64,000 nucleotides of DNA from an uncultured Lachnospiraceae bacterium (lineage in GTDB: Bacteria; Bacillota; Clostridia; Lachnospirales; Lachnospiraceae), in assembly GCA_902789665.1 (NCBI GenBank), contig CADAOY010000004.1, positions 310,001 to 374,000 of the forward strand. The letters are read 5' to 3'. How positions within the stretch are numbered: position 1 is the stretch's first letter; every line of letters starts with the position of its first letter. Position numbers and translations under genes: made by a program. The notes beneath the pieces were generated by a model. The model did no database searches. It saw only the letters and a program-made list of their open reading frames with translations, and had not been told where the DNA came from. Positions 40,896 to 50,658 of this stretch are shown in pieces.

Positions 40896-42783
40896 TATTC
40901 ATTAATTCATCGATTTCCAAATTAATATCATTTAATTCGCTGCAAAGCTCATTTAACTTGGCGGAGTTAGAAGCAATATCTGGGTTAATCATGCTTTCTT
41001 CAATTTCAGTTTTTTTATTCTCCAAAGCCTCAATTTTTTCCTCGATTTTCTTTATGTCTTTTTCTCGTTTTTGTTTCTCGGCCTTTTCTTTCTTCTGGCT
41101 TAGATAATCAAGATTATTCTTTGTTGGCTCATCCTTAACTAAAGACGGGGCATCAGGCGATTTCGAAGCGGAGTTTTGCTCGGAACTCTTAAGGAGATAA
41201 TAATCATAATTACCTATATACTGGGTAAAATGCCCGCCCTTTAACTCAACAACTTTAGTAGCCGTCTTATTGATAAAATACCTGTCGTGGCTTACATATA
41301 AAACAGTGCCTTCAAAGTTATTAATGGCTTCTTCCAAAATTTCCTTACTTGTCATATCAAGATGGTTGGTAGGCTCATCGAGAATGAGCAGGTTACCCTT
41401 GGAGAGCATAAGCTTGGAGAGAATAACGCGGCTTCTCTCGCCACCTGATAGAGTGGAAATTCTTTTAAATACATCATCATCCCTGAATGAGAAACTTCCC
41501 AGCATATTTCTTATTTCCGTATTGGTCATGTCAGGATAGGAATTCTGAATTGACTCAAAGATTGTATCATTGTCATCCAGTACTTTGGCATTCTGATCAA
41601 AATAGGAGATTTCCACATTTGTGCCATATTCTATATCACCGGCAGACTGACGAAGTTCTCTGTTAATAAGCTTAAGGAAAGTTGATTTACCGGTACCGTT
41701 GGCGCCGATTAAGGCAATTCTTTCACCTTTTTTGATTTCTAAACTTACGCCTTCTAAAATCTTATTGCCGTTATAATCAAAGAAGAGATTATCTATGCTT
41801 AAAACATCCATGCCACTTTCTTTATTAACCTTAAACTCAAGGCTCATTTCCGTGGTCTCTATATTTACTTTTTCAACGGCGGCTCTTTTGTCCAGCTGCT
41901 TAACGCGGCTTTCGGCTCTTTTGATGGATTTCTCCCTGTTGAAAGAGCGAAGAAGAGCAATAACTTCTTCCTGCTTTTTGATATAAGCCTGTTCTTTATT
42001 ATATTCGCGCATCCTGGCAAGAACATAGGCATCTCTTTTTACAATGAAATCATCATAATTGCCGCTGTATGACAAAATGGATGTATTATTTATCCAGGCT
42101 ACTTTCTTAACAACTTTGTTTAAGAAATAGCGGTCGTGGGAGATGATAAGTGCTGCGCAGTTTAAACTTAAAAGTTCCTTTTCCAAAAAGGCGATGGAGT
42201 CCATATCAAGATGGTTTGTAGGCTCATCAAGCAAAATGATGTCCGGCTTTTGCAAAAGAATGAGAGCCAGAAGTAATCTGGTTTTCTCGCCACCGCTAAG
42301 TGATGAAACCTTTCTATCCATATCGCCGCCCAGGAATTTAAGCCCTGAAAGGGTAGCATTAATCTCATTTTTATAGGTTAATCCACGATTATTGACAAAA
42401 CTGTCCATCTTCTGATGATAGACATCCATATGTTTATCAAGCTCATCACCTGATAATGAACTCATTTCCTTCTCCATATCGCGGAGAGTCTTTTCTTCAG
42501 CAATTAAAGAAGAGAAGACATCAAGGGCTTCTTCGCAGATGGTTCTGTCATCCTCGAAGGTAATTACCTGAGGCAGATAGGCGATTTTGGCATCTTTTTT
42601 AAGGAATATGTCACCGCTGTCGGCATGCTCCTTACCCATAATGATATTAAGAAGAGTAGTTTTACCGGTACCATTATTACCGATAAGAGCCACCATTTCA
42701 TGCTCATTTATGCCAAAAGACACATCCTTAAGGATGGTTTTGTCGCCGAAAGATTTAGTTATGTTACTAATATTTAAAATCAT
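40873..42783 (-). CDS. ABC-F family ATP-binding protein
   Basis: The 636-residue protein has two ABC domains and no membrane part. The first has GNNGTGKTT and LSGGEKTRLLLALILLQKPDIILLDEPTNHLD. The linker (about residues 245-320) is charged and helical. The second has GANGTGKSTFLKL and LSGGERSRVILSKLMLSKGNLLILDEPTNHLD. A C-terminal charged coiled coil (about 555-636) with KKEKAEKQKREKDIKKIEEK follows. ABC-F proteins act on the ribosome; the sequence resembles the Uup/YdiF-type rather than a named antibiotic resistance factor. It converges with the SNF gene. Confidence 0.95.
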   Translation of the reverse strand: MILNISNITKSFGDKTILKDVSFGINEHEMVALIGNNGTGKTTLLNIIMGKEHADSGDIFLKKDAKIAYLPQVITFEDDRTICEEALDVFSSLIAEEKTLRDMEKEMSSLSGDELDKHMDVYHQKMDSFVNNRGLTYKNEINATLSGLKFLGGDMDRKVSSLSGGEKTRLLLALILLQKPDIILLDEPTNHLDMDSIAFLEKELLSLNCAALIISHDRYFLNKVVKKVAWINNTSILSYSGNYDDFIVKRDAYVLARMREYNKEQAYIKKQEEVIALLRSFNREKSIKRAESRVKQLDKRAAVEKVNIETTEMSLEFKVNKESGMDVLSIDNLFFDYNGNKILEGVSLEIKKGERIALIGANGTGKSTFLKLINRELRQSAGDIEYGTNVEISYFDQNAKVLDDNDTIFESIQNSYPDMTNTEIRNMLGSFSFRDDDVFKRISTLSGGERSRVILSKLMLSKGNLLILDEPTNHLDMTSKEILEEAINNFEGTVLYVSHDRYFINKTATKVVELKGGHFTQYIGNYDYYLLKSSEQNSASKSPDAPSLVKDEPTKNNLDYLSQKKEKAEKQKREKDIKKIEEKIEALENKKTEIEESMINPDIASNSAKLNELCSELNDINLEIDELMNKWEELES

Positions 42784-42828
42784 TGCCTGCTTCCTTTAAA
42801 AACGCACTTATATAATGATACATCAAAG

Positions 42829-42857
42829 TTGACACTTTATCTATGAAAAATTATAAT
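42829..42857 (+). promoter_or_regulatory. Perfect consensus sigma-A promoter of rex
   Basis: TTGACA (42829-42834) and TATAAT (42852-42857) with a 17-bp spacer match the full consensus. The start of transcription should fall near 42864, just where the candidate Rex operator begins. Confidence 0.88.
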
Positions 42858-42863
42858 TATTAG

Positions 42864-42881
42864 TAGTTAAAAAAATAACGA
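42864..42881 (+). promoter_or_regulatory. Candidate Rex operator in the rex promoter region
   Basis: TAGTTAAAAAAATAACGA matches the Rex consensus TTGTTAANNNNTTAACAA at 11 of 14 fixed positions and is a near palindrome (GTTA and TAAC 6 bp apart). It lies at the expected start of transcription of a perfect promoter and before rex, which fits autorepression. Confidence 0.5.
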
Positions 42882-42908
42882 TTATGTTTGTTACTTGGAG
42901 GTTTAAAA

Positions 42909-43559
42909 GTGGAAACTAATGGTATTTCACAGGCAGTCATTAGTAGGTTACCAAGATATTACAGATATTTAGGTGATTTGAAGGATGAAGGAATTGAAAG
43001 AATTTCTTCTCATGACCTTAGTGTCAGAATGAATGTTACCGCATCTCAGATAAGACAGGACTTCAATCAGTTTGGCGGTTTTGGTCAGCAGGGATATGGC
43101 TATAATGTTGAATATCTCTATGATGAAATTGCCAAAATCCTGGGCTTAAATAAGAAACATAATCTTGTAATTATTGGCGCAGGTCACTTAGGACAGGCTC
43201 TTGCCAATTATATGAATTTTGAAAGAAGAGGATTCTTTACCAAAGGATTATTTGATAAGGATGAATCAATAGAAGGTCAGGAAGTAAGAGGTCTTAAGAT
43301 TTATTCCATGGATAAACTTGAAGAGTTTATTAAGGAAAATGATATTGATATTGCAGTACTTACACTTCCTAAGCAGGGAGCGCTTGAGGTATCCAAGACA
43401 TTGACTGCATGCGGTATTAAGGCTATCTGGAATTTTGCCCACGTTGATCTGGAACTTCCTAAGGATGTTGTGGTAGAGAATGTACATCTTTCAGACAGTT
43501 TAATGAAATTATCATACAGAATTAACAGTTCCCAGGAAAATGAAGCGGAGAATGAATAA
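42909..43559 (+). CDS. rex: Redox-sensing transcriptional repressor Rex
   Basis: GTG at 42909 is the start: GGAGG (42897-42901) lies 7 nt before it. The 216-residue repressor has an N-terminal winged helix (ISQAVISRLPRYYRYLGDL, DLSVRMNVTASQIRQDFNQFG) and a Rossmann domain that binds NADH (NLVIIGAGHLGQALANY near residue 86, and the later GIKAIWNFAHVDLELP). High NADH releases Rex from its operators and turns on NADH-consuming and fermentation genes. It overlaps nnr by one base, so NAD(H) sensing and repair are translationally linked. Confidence 0.97.
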   Translation: METNGISQAVISRLPRYYRYLGDLKDEGIERISSHDLSVRMNVTASQIRQDFNQFGGFGQQGYGYNVEYLYDEIAKILGLNKKHNLVIIGAGHLGQALANYMNFERRGFFTKGLFDKDESIEGQEVRGLKIYSMDKLEEFIKENDIDIAVLTLPKQGALEVSKTLTACGIKAIWNFAHVDLELPKDVVVENVHLSDSLMKLSYRINSSQENEAENE

Positions 43560-45040
43560 TGAAAGCATATTCAGGGGACAATGTTAAGGCGATAGATGCT
43601 TATACAATAAATGAAATAGGCATTACAGAAGATGCGCTGATAGAAAGAGCGTCTTTATGTATTTTTGATGCCATTTATAAAGAAGGTGCCGGTTATCTTA
43701 TTGTTTCAGGCTCTGGTAATAATGGTGCTGACGGTGTAGCGCTTGGCAGAATGCTTGCGCTTAAAGGCTGCAGAGTCAGAATATATGTAATAAAGTCTGA
43801 ACATAAGTCCAAAGGTCTTGAAGGACAGCTTGGAATCACTGATAAACTTATTAAGACCGGCTCTTACGATATTGCATATACTGATGAGATAACTGAAGGC
43901 TATGATTATGTGGTCGATGGTATATTCGGTGTTGGATTATCAAGAAATCTTGATGATAAATATATAGATTTAATTAATCATATTAATTCTCTTAAAGACA
44001 AGGGCAGTACTCTTGTTTCTGTTGATATTCCATCAGGAATCAATGCATCAGATGGCTCTTTAATGCCAGTATGTATTCATGCTGATATCACCGTTACCAT
44101 AGGTTATGCCAAAATAGGTATTCTTACTACACCAGGTAATTATTACTGTGGTGTTATTTATGTGGGAGATATTGGACTCATTGATGATGGCACAAAAAGT
44201 TACGTAACATATGGAACACCTGATGTTTCCATCATAAAAAGAGATGATAATTCCAATAAATATTCCTATGGCAATGCTTTGGTAGTTGCAGGAATAGGTG
44301 AATATTACGGTTCTACATATATGGCTGCTGCTTCTGCACTTAAAACCGGCTGCGGCCTGGTTAAGGTTTATACAGCATCGTCCAATATATCAGATTTAAG
44401 AATGAATCTTCCTGAAGCAATTATCTGTGACAGTGATGAAGAAATAAAAACAGATAAGATTAATGCAATTTTAATTGGTCCGGGACTTGGAACATCAGAT
44501 AAGGCAAAAGCGCTTATGGACAGAATACTTGATGGCGATGGACCTTTGGTTATAGATGCTGACGGTCTTAATATTCTGTCAAAGAATAAGGATTTATATG
44601 ATAAATGCCTGTATTATGCAAAGAACAAGGGCGATGTAATTATTACTCCTCACACAGGCGAATTATCAAGGCTTACCGGTATTGATTCCAAGGAAATACA
44701 GGATAATTATTATAAAACTGTAACTGATTATGCTTACGAAACAGGATTTATTGTTGTAGGAAAAGGACATAATTCCATAGTTGCAGGAAATAAGACATAT
44801 ATAAATATGTCAGGTAATGCAGGACTTGCCAAGGCCGGTTCCGGTGATGTGCTTTCAGGAATTATTGTGGGACTTATCGCCATGGGATATAAGGCTTATG
44901 ACGCAGCATGCCTTGGTGTATATATGCATGGCATATGCGCAGATATTCTGCTTTCAAAGACTGATATTAATTCAATTATGGCCAGGGATGTGATTGATAC
45001 CATTCCTGAGTGTTATAAAAAGATTAAAGAGGGATGTTAA
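43559..45040 (+). CDS. nnr: Bifunctional NAD(P)HX epimerase/dehydratase
   Basis: The 493-residue protein has the YjeF_N epimerase domain in residues 1-210, with GSGNNGADGVALGRML, DGIFGVGLSRN and VSVDIPSGINASDG, and the dehydratase (carbohydrate kinase-like) domain in 220-493, with GPGLGTSDKAKAL, VIDADGLNIL, TPHTGELSRLTG and GSGDVLSGIIVGL. Together they restore NADHX and NADPHX, damaged hydrates of NAD(P)H. The start ATG overlaps the rex stop (TAATG). It is followed by alr with a TTG start one base after its stop. Confidence 0.96.
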   Translation: MKAYSGDNVKAIDAYTINEIGITEDALIERASLCIFDAIYKEGAGYLIVSGSGNNGADGVALGRMLALKGCRVRIYVIKSEHKSKGLEGQLGITDKLIKTGSYDIAYTDEITEGYDYVVDGIFGVGLSRNLDDKYIDLINHINSLKDKGSTLVSVDIPSGINASDGSLMPVCIHADITVTIGYAKIGILTTPGNYYCGVIYVGDIGLIDDGTKSYVTYGTPDVSIIKRDDNSNKYSYGNALVVAGIGEYYGSTYMAAASALKTGCGLVKVYTASSNISDLRMNLPEAIICDSDEEIKTDKINAILIGPGLGTSDKAKALMDRILDGDGPLVIDADGLNILSKNKDLYDKCLYYAKNKGDVIITPHTGELSRLTGIDSKEIQDNYYKTVTDYAYETGFIVVGKGHNSIVAGNKTYINMSGNAGLAKAGSGDVLSGIIVGLIAMGYKAYDAACLGVYMHGICADILLSKTDINSIMARDVIDTIPECYKKIKEGC

Positions 45041-45041
45041 A

Positions 45042-46241
45042 TTGGAACATTATGAGAGAGTGTGCGCCAGAGTTGATCTGGATGCAATTGCTGACAATGT
45101 AAAAATGGTTTATGAAAAGAGTATGGATAAGAAGCCTATCATGGCTGTTATCAAAACAGACGGCTATGGACATGGCGCGCTGCCTATTGCAAGAACTCTT
45201 GAAAATAAGGATTATGTAATGGGCTTTGCTGCAGCTACAGCTGAAGAGGCTCTTATACTTAGAAAAGCAGGAATTAAGAAAGAGATTCTTATTCTTGGAT
45301 ATGTATTTCCTTATGCTTATGAAGAACTGATTGAAAATGATGTAACCTTAACAGTATTTAAGGAAGATATGATTGCTGACATAGAAGAAGCAGCAAAGAA
45401 GGTAGGAAAGAAATGCAAGGCTCATATTAAAGTTGATACCGGTATGCACAGAATCGGTATCGGGCTTGATGATAAAGCACTTGAAATCGCGGGTAAAATC
45501 ATTGCCTCTGAATATATCGAGGCGGAGGGGATTTTTACCCATTTCGCAACTGCAGATGAGAATAATATGAGAGATTATCTTGTAAGCCAGATTAATGCTT
45601 TTGATGATATGGTTTTAAGAATCAGTGAGAAATATCATCATGAATTTAAGTATATTCACTGCTATAACAGTGCGGCAACTCTTCTTGCCAACGATATTCA
45701 GTCATTGAGTAAAGTCAGATATACATTTAACCGTATGGGCATTACAATGTATGGACTTCTTCCTTCAAAGGATATGGAAGAGGCTGCAAAGGGACTTAAT
45801 GGCGCTTTGTCATTATACAGTCATATTGTTTATATTAAGGATTTGCCGGAAGGCATGGGCATAAGCTATGGAAAGACCTATGTTACAAAGAGAGATACAC
45901 GCCTTGCCACAGTTCCTGTAGGCTACGGAGACGGATATCCAAGAGGACTTTCAGGAAAAGGCTATGTGCTTATAAGAGGACAGAAGGCTCCGATTCTTGG
46001 CAGGGTATGCATGGACCAGTTTATGGTGGATGTAACTGATATTGAAGGCGTTAAGGAATATGACAAGGTAACGCTTATAGGCCAGGATGGTGATGAGAAG
46101 ATTACTGTGGAAGATTTATGTGATTTCTACGGTGGTTTTAATTATGAGGTTGTATGTGATATCGGAAGACGTGTTCCAAGAGAGTATTACAAAAATGGCG
46201 AACTTGTTTATGCCAAGGATTATCACAACGATATTAAGTAA
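45042..46241 (+). CDS. alr: Alanine racemase
   Basis: I choose the TTG at 45042, one base after the nnr stop; the sequence after it, LEHYERVCARVDLDAIADN, is the normal start of the family, and an AGAGGGA ribosome site precedes it. The 399-residue PLP enzyme makes D-alanine for peptidoglycan. The PLP lysine is in AVIKTDGYGHGA (near residue 38). GMHRIG and ATVPVGYGDGYPRG follow, and the catalytic Tyr/Met region is GRVCMDQFMVDVTD. Coupling to the nnr gene is common in Firmicutes. Confidence 0.96.
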   Translation: MEHYERVCARVDLDAIADNVKMVYEKSMDKKPIMAVIKTDGYGHGALPIARTLENKDYVMGFAAATAEEALILRKAGIKKEILILGYVFPYAYEELIENDVTLTVFKEDMIADIEEAAKKVGKKCKAHIKVDTGMHRIGIGLDDKALEIAGKIIASEYIEAEGIFTHFATADENNMRDYLVSQINAFDDMVLRISEKYHHEFKYIHCYNSAATLLANDIQSLSKVRYTFNRMGITMYGLLPSKDMEEAAKGLNGALSLYSHIVYIKDLPEGMGISYGKTYVTKRDTRLATVPVGYGDGYPRGLSGKGYVLIRGQKAPILGRVCMDQFMVDVTDIEGVKEYDKVTLIGQDGDEKITVEDLCDFYGGFNYEVVCDIGRRVPREYYKNGELVYAKDYHNDIK

Positions 46242-46249
46242 GAGGTTTT

Positions 46250-47569
46250 ATGGATTATTTATATATATTTTTGTTTTTGCTTTACCTGACTTTCATGGTG
46301 GCATATGTTATCTTCTCAAGATTTCATAAGGAAGTCCGTATGATTACAGAAGAGGACTTTGGGGAAGAAGTTGATGAGAAGACTCTTTTGAGACTTAAAA
46401 AATTAAAAAGCGGCAGTCACAATTATCAGAGCGTGGCTTTAATGGGCATGATATTTATTAATATGTGCCTTGGTCTTATATTCTCAGCAGCGTATATCGC
46501 TTTATTTGTACAGTTTAGAAAAGAAATATATGGTTTTCTGCCATGGGGCAATGCAGTAGTAAATCTTATTGTTGCCCTTGTTTTTGCAGTGGCAATTATT
46601 ATTTATTTCATAATCAATTTCACGATTGGATATCTGATTCCAAGACGAATCGTGGCAGGTAAGAAAGAAGGAGCACTTGGAGTTGTCAAAATCACCGGCT
46701 TTTTTGATATTTTTGTGCCTCTTTACAAAATCTCCTCCCGCCTTGGAAATGTAATATTAAGACTCTTTGGCTTTAAGAATCTTGTGGCTGATGAGGAAGT
46801 AACTGAAGATGAGATTATATCTATGGTTAATGAAGGCTCTGCAAAGGGTGTGATAGATTCATCCGAGGCTACAATGATAACAAATATGCTTGAATTCGGA
46901 GATAAGAAAGCCAAGGATATAATGACAAACAGGTCGAATATTTTTGCGCTTGAAGATACGCTTACCCTGGATGAAGCAATTGAGATAATGCTTGGTAAGC
47001 AGTATTCAAGATTTCCTGTCTATAATGAGAATCTTGATCATATCATAGGAATACTGAATCTTAAGGACGCTCTTATGTATCAGGCCAGCGGCAGAAAGAA
47101 ACTCGGGGCTTTAAAGAATTATTACAGCATTCTTCGTAAGCCTGTATATGTACCCGAAACCAGAAGCGTGGATGTGCTGTTTGCCAAGATGCAGTCTGAA
47201 AAGATACAGATGACCATAGTTTTGGATGAATATGGCCAGACCTCCGGACTTATTGCTTTTGAGGATATCCTGGAGGAAATCGTCGGAAATATCATGGATG
47301 AATATGATATCGAGGAGGATTTTATAAAAGGTAAGGGGCTTGATGAATATGAGATAGACGGGCTTACACCACTTGAAGATTTGGAAAAATTCCTGGATAT
47401 TAAGTTCGATATTGAGGACGTTGATACCCTAAACGGCTTCTTAATCAATAAGATAGAGCATATTCCTACAGATGATGAAAAGGCTGAATTAGACTACGAA
47501 GGCTATCATTTTAAGATACTTGAGGTAGAAAATCACATAATTCAGAATGTATTAGTTAAAAGAATATAG
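46250..47569 (+). CDS. CNNM/CorC-type membrane protein with CBS domain pair
   Basis: The 439-residue product has an N-terminal membrane part with about four helices (residues 1-20, 65-90, 100-125, and near 155). A CBS pair follows (about 225-345: IMTNRSNIFALEDTLTLDEAIEIM and GILNLKDALMYQ, then VLFAKMQSEKIQMTIVLDEYGQTSGLIAFEDILEEIVG). It ends in the CorC_HlyC domain (about 350-439: DGLTPLEDLEKFLDIKF, VDTLNGFLI). Relatives are labelled hemolysin C, YrkA or CorC, and are thought to export Mg2+ or Co2+. The DUF21 part here is short and atypical. No haemolysin role is shown. Confidence 0.85.
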   Translation: MDYLYIFLFLLYLTFMVAYVIFSRFHKEVRMITEEDFGEEVDEKTLLRLKKLKSGSHNYQSVALMGMIFINMCLGLIFSAAYIALFVQFRKEIYGFLPWGNAVVNLIVALVFAVAIIIYFIINFTIGYLIPRRIVAGKKEGALGVVKITGFFDIFVPLYKISSRLGNVILRLFGFKNLVADEEVTEDEIISMVNEGSAKGVIDSSEATMITNMLEFGDKKAKDIMTNRSNIFALEDTLTLDEAIEIMLGKQYSRFPVYNENLDHIIGILNLKDALMYQASGRKKLGALKNYYSILRKPVYVPETRSVDVLFAKMQSEKIQMTIVLDEYGQTSGLIAFEDILEEIVGNIMDEYDIEEDFIKGKGLDEYEIDGLTPLEDLEKFLDIKFDIEDVDTLNGFLINKIEHIPTDDEKAELDYEGYHFKILEVENHIIQNVLVKRI

Positions 47570-47628
47570 AAAAATATTAAAAAAAATGTTATGATTAAAG
47601 ATGATTTTGTTTTAAATAAGGAGGCACT

Positions 47629-48372
47629 ATGTCAGGACATTCTAAATTTGCTAATATTAAGCATAAGAAAGAGAAAAATGATGCAGCAAAGGGTAAGATT
47701 TTTACCATTATCGGAAGAGAAATTGCAGTAGCTGTTAAGGAGGGAGGACCGGATCCTGCCAACAATTACAAACTTGCAACAGTTATTGCCAAGGCTAAAG
47801 CCAATAATATGCCTAATGATACAATTGAAAGAGGTATCAAGAAGGCTGCAGGTGAAGATGGTTCAGTAGTTTACGAACAGGTTACTTACGAAGGATATGG
47901 CCCAAATGGTATTGCCATTATCGTTGAGGCACTTACAGATAATAAGAACAGAACTGCTGCCAATGTAAGATCTGCTTTTACAAAAGGTCAGGGAAATATT
48001 GGTACACAGGGCTGCGTATCATTTATGTTTGATAATAAAGGTCAGATTATTATTGATAAGGAAGACTGTGAATTAAGCGCAGATGACCTTATGATGGTTG
48101 CTCTTGATGCAGGAGCAGAAGACTTCAATGAAGAGGAAGAAAGTTATGAAATTCTTACTTCTCCTGAAGGATTCATGGATGTTGTTAAGGCTCTTGAAGA
48201 GAATAAGATTCCTACAGTTTCAGCTGAAGTTACAATGATTCCTCAGAATTATGTTTCATTAACAGATGAAACAGCAGTTAAGAACTTAAACAGAACTCTT
48301 GATCTTCTTGATGACGATGATGATGTTCAGAATGTTTATACTAACTGGGAAGAAGAAGACGAATTAAGATAA
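47629..48372 (+). CDS. yebC: YebC/PmpR-family translation-associated regulator
   Basis: The 247-residue protein opens with [18 protein letters not shown] and has the family blocks [40 protein letters not shown] and [29 protein letters not shown]. The ending has [15 protein letters not shown]. Members were called transcription regulators; more recent work shows a role at the ribosome on proline-rich stretches. The ribosome site is AAGGAGGC. It has about 60 bp of A+T-rich sequence upstream, a possible promoter region. Confidence 0.95.
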   Translation: MSGHSKFANIKHKKEKNDAAKGKIFTIIGREIAVAVKEGGPDPANNYKLATVIAKAKANNMPNDTIERGIKKAAGEDGSVVYEQVTYEGYGPNGIAIIVEALTDNKNRTAANVRSAFTKGQGNIGTQGCVSFMFDNKGQIIIDKEDCELSADDLMMVALDAGAEDFNEEEESYEILTSPEGFMDVVKALEENKIPTVSAEVTMIPQNYVSLTDETAVKNLNRTLDLLDDDDDVQNVYTNWEEEDELR

Positions 48373-48408
48373 GTCGTGAATATTATATAATATCGGGAGG
48401 ACAGATAA

Positions 48409-49686
48409 ATGTCAGATTACAGTTTGGATACCCTGTGTGTGCAGGGTGGTTATGAATGCCACGATGGAGAAGCAAGAGTACTTCCTATTTATCAGAGTAC
48501 TACTTTTAAGTATGATACTTCTGATGAAATGGGTAAGTTGTTCGATTTGGAGAGATCAGGTTACTTTTACACAAGACTTCAGAATCCTACCAATGACTGG
48601 GTAGCAAAGAAGATTTGTGAACTTGAAGGCGGCGTAGCAGCAATGCTTACATCTTCAGGTCAGGCAGCTAACTTCTTCGCAGTATTTAATATTGCAGGAG
48701 CAGGTGATCATATTATTATCAGCTCTGCATTATACGGCGGTACTTTTAACCTTCTTACTGCAACTGTAGAGAGAATGGGAATCGAGACTACTGTAGTTGA
48801 TCCGGAAATCTCAGAAGATGAGCTTAATTCCTTAATTAAGCCTAATACCAAGTGTATCGTTGCTGAGTCAATTTCCAATCCATCACTTGTTATTCTTGAT
48901 TTTGATAAGTTTGTTAAGGTAGCACACAATAATGGTATTCCTGTAATTGTTGACAATACATTCCCTACACCTGTTAACTGCAGACCTTTTGATTTTGGCG
49001 TTGATATTGTTACTCATTCAACAACCAAGTATATGGATGGCCACGCAGTAGCAGTTGGTGGTGCAATTGTTGATTCAGGTAATTTTGACTGGGATGCTCA
49101 TGCAGATAAGTTCCCGGGTCTTACAACTCCTGATGAAACATATCATGGAATTACATATACAAAGAAGTTTGGAAAGGGTGCATATATTACCAAGGCTACA
49201 GCACAGCTTATGAGAGACTTAGGTTCAATTCAGTCTCCACAGAATGCATTCTTACTTAACCTGGGTCTTGAAACACTTCATTTAAGAATGAAGAGACATT
49301 GCGATAATGCACTTGCACTTGCTAAATATCTTAAATCAAATGACAAGGTTGCGTGGGTTAATTATCCTGGCCTTGAAGGTGACAAGTATTATGAAAGAGC
49401 AAAGAAGTACATGCCTAATGGTACATGCGGCGTTATAACCTTTGGTATTAAGGGTGGAAGAGATGCCAGCATTAAGTTTATGGACAGCCTTAAGCTTATT
49501 GCAATTGTAACTCATGTTGCTGATGCAAGATCATGCGTACTTCATCCTGCTTCTCATACACACAGACAGATGACAGATGAGCAGTTACTTGCTGCAGGTG
49601 TTCAGCCTGACTTAATCAGATTCTCTGTAGGTATCGAGGATCCAAAAGATATTATTGCAGATATTGAACAGGCTTTAAATAACTAA
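48409..49686 (+). CDS. metY: O-acetylhomoserine sulfhydrylase family PLP enzyme
   Basis: The 425-residue enzyme belongs to the Cys/Met metabolism PLP family. The N-terminus is DTLCVQGGYECHDGEARVLPIYQSTTF. YFYTRLQNPTNDWV, SSGQAANFFAVFN, SALYGGTFNLL and the PLP lysine block THSTTKYMDGH follow, and later VTHVADARSCVLHPASHTHRQ. The length and the HPASHTHRQ ending match MetY, which makes homocysteine from O-acetylhomoserine and sulfide. No riboswitch fits in the 36-bp upstream gap. The ribosome site is GGGAGG. Substrate identity in this organism is not proved. Confidence 0.92.
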   Translation: MSDYSLDTLCVQGGYECHDGEARVLPIYQSTTFKYDTSDEMGKLFDLERSGYFYTRLQNPTNDWVAKKICELEGGVAAMLTSSGQAANFFAVFNIAGAGDHIIISSALYGGTFNLLTATVERMGIETTVVDPEISEDELNSLIKPNTKCIVAESISNPSLVILDFDKFVKVAHNNGIPVIVDNTFPTPVNCRPFDFGVDIVTHSTTKYMDGHAVAVGGAIVDSGNFDWDAHADKFPGLTTPDETYHGITYTKKFGKGAYITKATAQLMRDLGSIQSPQNAFLLNLGLETLHLRMKRHCDNALALAKYLKSNDKVAWVNYPGLEGDKYYERAKKYMPNGTCGVITFGIKGGRDASIKFMDSLKLIAIVTHVADARSCVLHPASHTHRQMTDEQLLAAGVQPDLIRFSVGIEDPKDIIADIEQALNN

Positions 49687-49702
49687 TATTGGGAGATTAA
49701 AT

Positions 49703-50647
49703 ATGAGCTGCAGATTAGCTATAGTTGTGCCTTGCTACAATGAGGAAGAAATGCTTCCAATTACCACACCGGCTCTCCTTGGAAAACTGGATGAACTTGT
49801 GGCAGAAGGCTTAATTGATGATGACAGTTATGTTTTATATGTCAATGACGGAAGTAAGGATAAAACCTGGGATGTCATTGAAGCACATCATGCAAATGAC
49901 AACAGAATAAAAGGTCTTAAACTTGCAGGCAATGTAGGACATCAGTTTGCATTAACTGCAGGCCTTATTACAGCTAAGGATTCTTCAGACATTACAATCT
50001 CAATTGATGCAGACCTTCAGGATGATATTAATGTTTTTAAAGATATGATTCTTAAATATAAGGAAGGCTGCGATATTGTTTACGGTGTTCGTAATTCCCG
50101 TAAGAAAGACTCATTTTTCAAAAGAACCACCGCCCAGGGCTTCTATAAAGTTATGTCCTTAATGGGTGCAAAGACTGTATATAATCATGCAGACTTCAGA
50201 TTAATGAGTAAAAGAGCAGTTGAGCAGTTTTCCAATTATAAGGAAATTAATCTTTATTTAAGAGGAATTATCCCATTAATTGGTTATCAGACTGACTGCG
50301 TATATTATGAAAGACTTGAAAGGCAAAAAGGTGAGAGTAAGTATCCTCTTAAGAAAATGCTTGCACTTGCTTTTGAAGGAATTACATCCTTCAGTGTTAA
50401 GCCAATCAGTTTAATTACTGTCCTTGGTACATTAGTTGTTATACTTAGTATCTGTGCTTTTATTTATGCGATTATTTCATATTTCTTTGGCACAGTAGAA
50501 CCGGGATGGGCATCACTTATTGTATCAATCTGGTTTTTAGGCGGTGTACAGCTTATATCAGTAGGTCTTATTGGTCAGTATATTGGCAAGATTTATGTTG
50601 AAGTTAAGCACAGACCTAGATACAATATTGAGAAACTTTTAGATTAG
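49703..50647 (+). CDS. GT2 family polyprenyl-phosphate glycosyltransferase (DPM1/GtrB-like)
   Basis: The 314-residue protein starts with the GT2 domain: LAIVVPCYNEEEMLPIT, YVLYVNDGSKDKTWDVIE, and the metal motif DADLQDD near residue 100. DFRLMSKRAVE and ERQKGESKYPLKKML are in the later part, which is the GtrB type. Two membrane helices follow (about 230-255 and 265-290). Such enzymes move a sugar from a nucleotide donor onto undecaprenyl phosphate. The next gene is a polytopic membrane protein 11 bp downstream, which could be its partner in transfer to an envelope acceptor. Confidence 0.9.
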   Translation: MSCRLAIVVPCYNEEEMLPITTPALLGKLDELVAEGLIDDDSYVLYVNDGSKDKTWDVIEAHHANDNRIKGLKLAGNVGHQFALTAGLITAKDSSDITISIDADLQDDINVFKDMILKYKEGCDIVYGVRNSRKKDSFFKRTTAQGFYKVMSLMGAKTVYNHADFRLMSKRAVEQFSNYKEINLYLRGIIPLIGYQTDCVYYERLERQKGESKYPLKKMLALAFEGITSFSVKPISLITVLGTLVVILSICAFIYAIISYFFGTVEPGWASLIVSIWFLGGVQLISVGLIGQYIGKIYVEVKHRPRYNIEKLLD

Positions 50648-50658
50648 TAGGTTAGATA

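Noticed and set aside
40873-42783. Antibiotic resistance ABC-F (Vga/Lsa/OptrA-like)
   Set aside because: Interdomain linker and C-terminal coiled coil look like housekeeping Uup/YdiF types; no resistance gene context.
46250-47569. Calling the CBS protein a hemolysin
   Set aside because: The name hemolysin C is historical; the domains indicate a CorC/CNNM-type membrane protein and no toxin feature is visible.
48373-48408. SAM or S-box riboswitch before metY
   Set aside because: The gap to yebC is only 36 bp, too short for such an element, and no fitting stem is seen.
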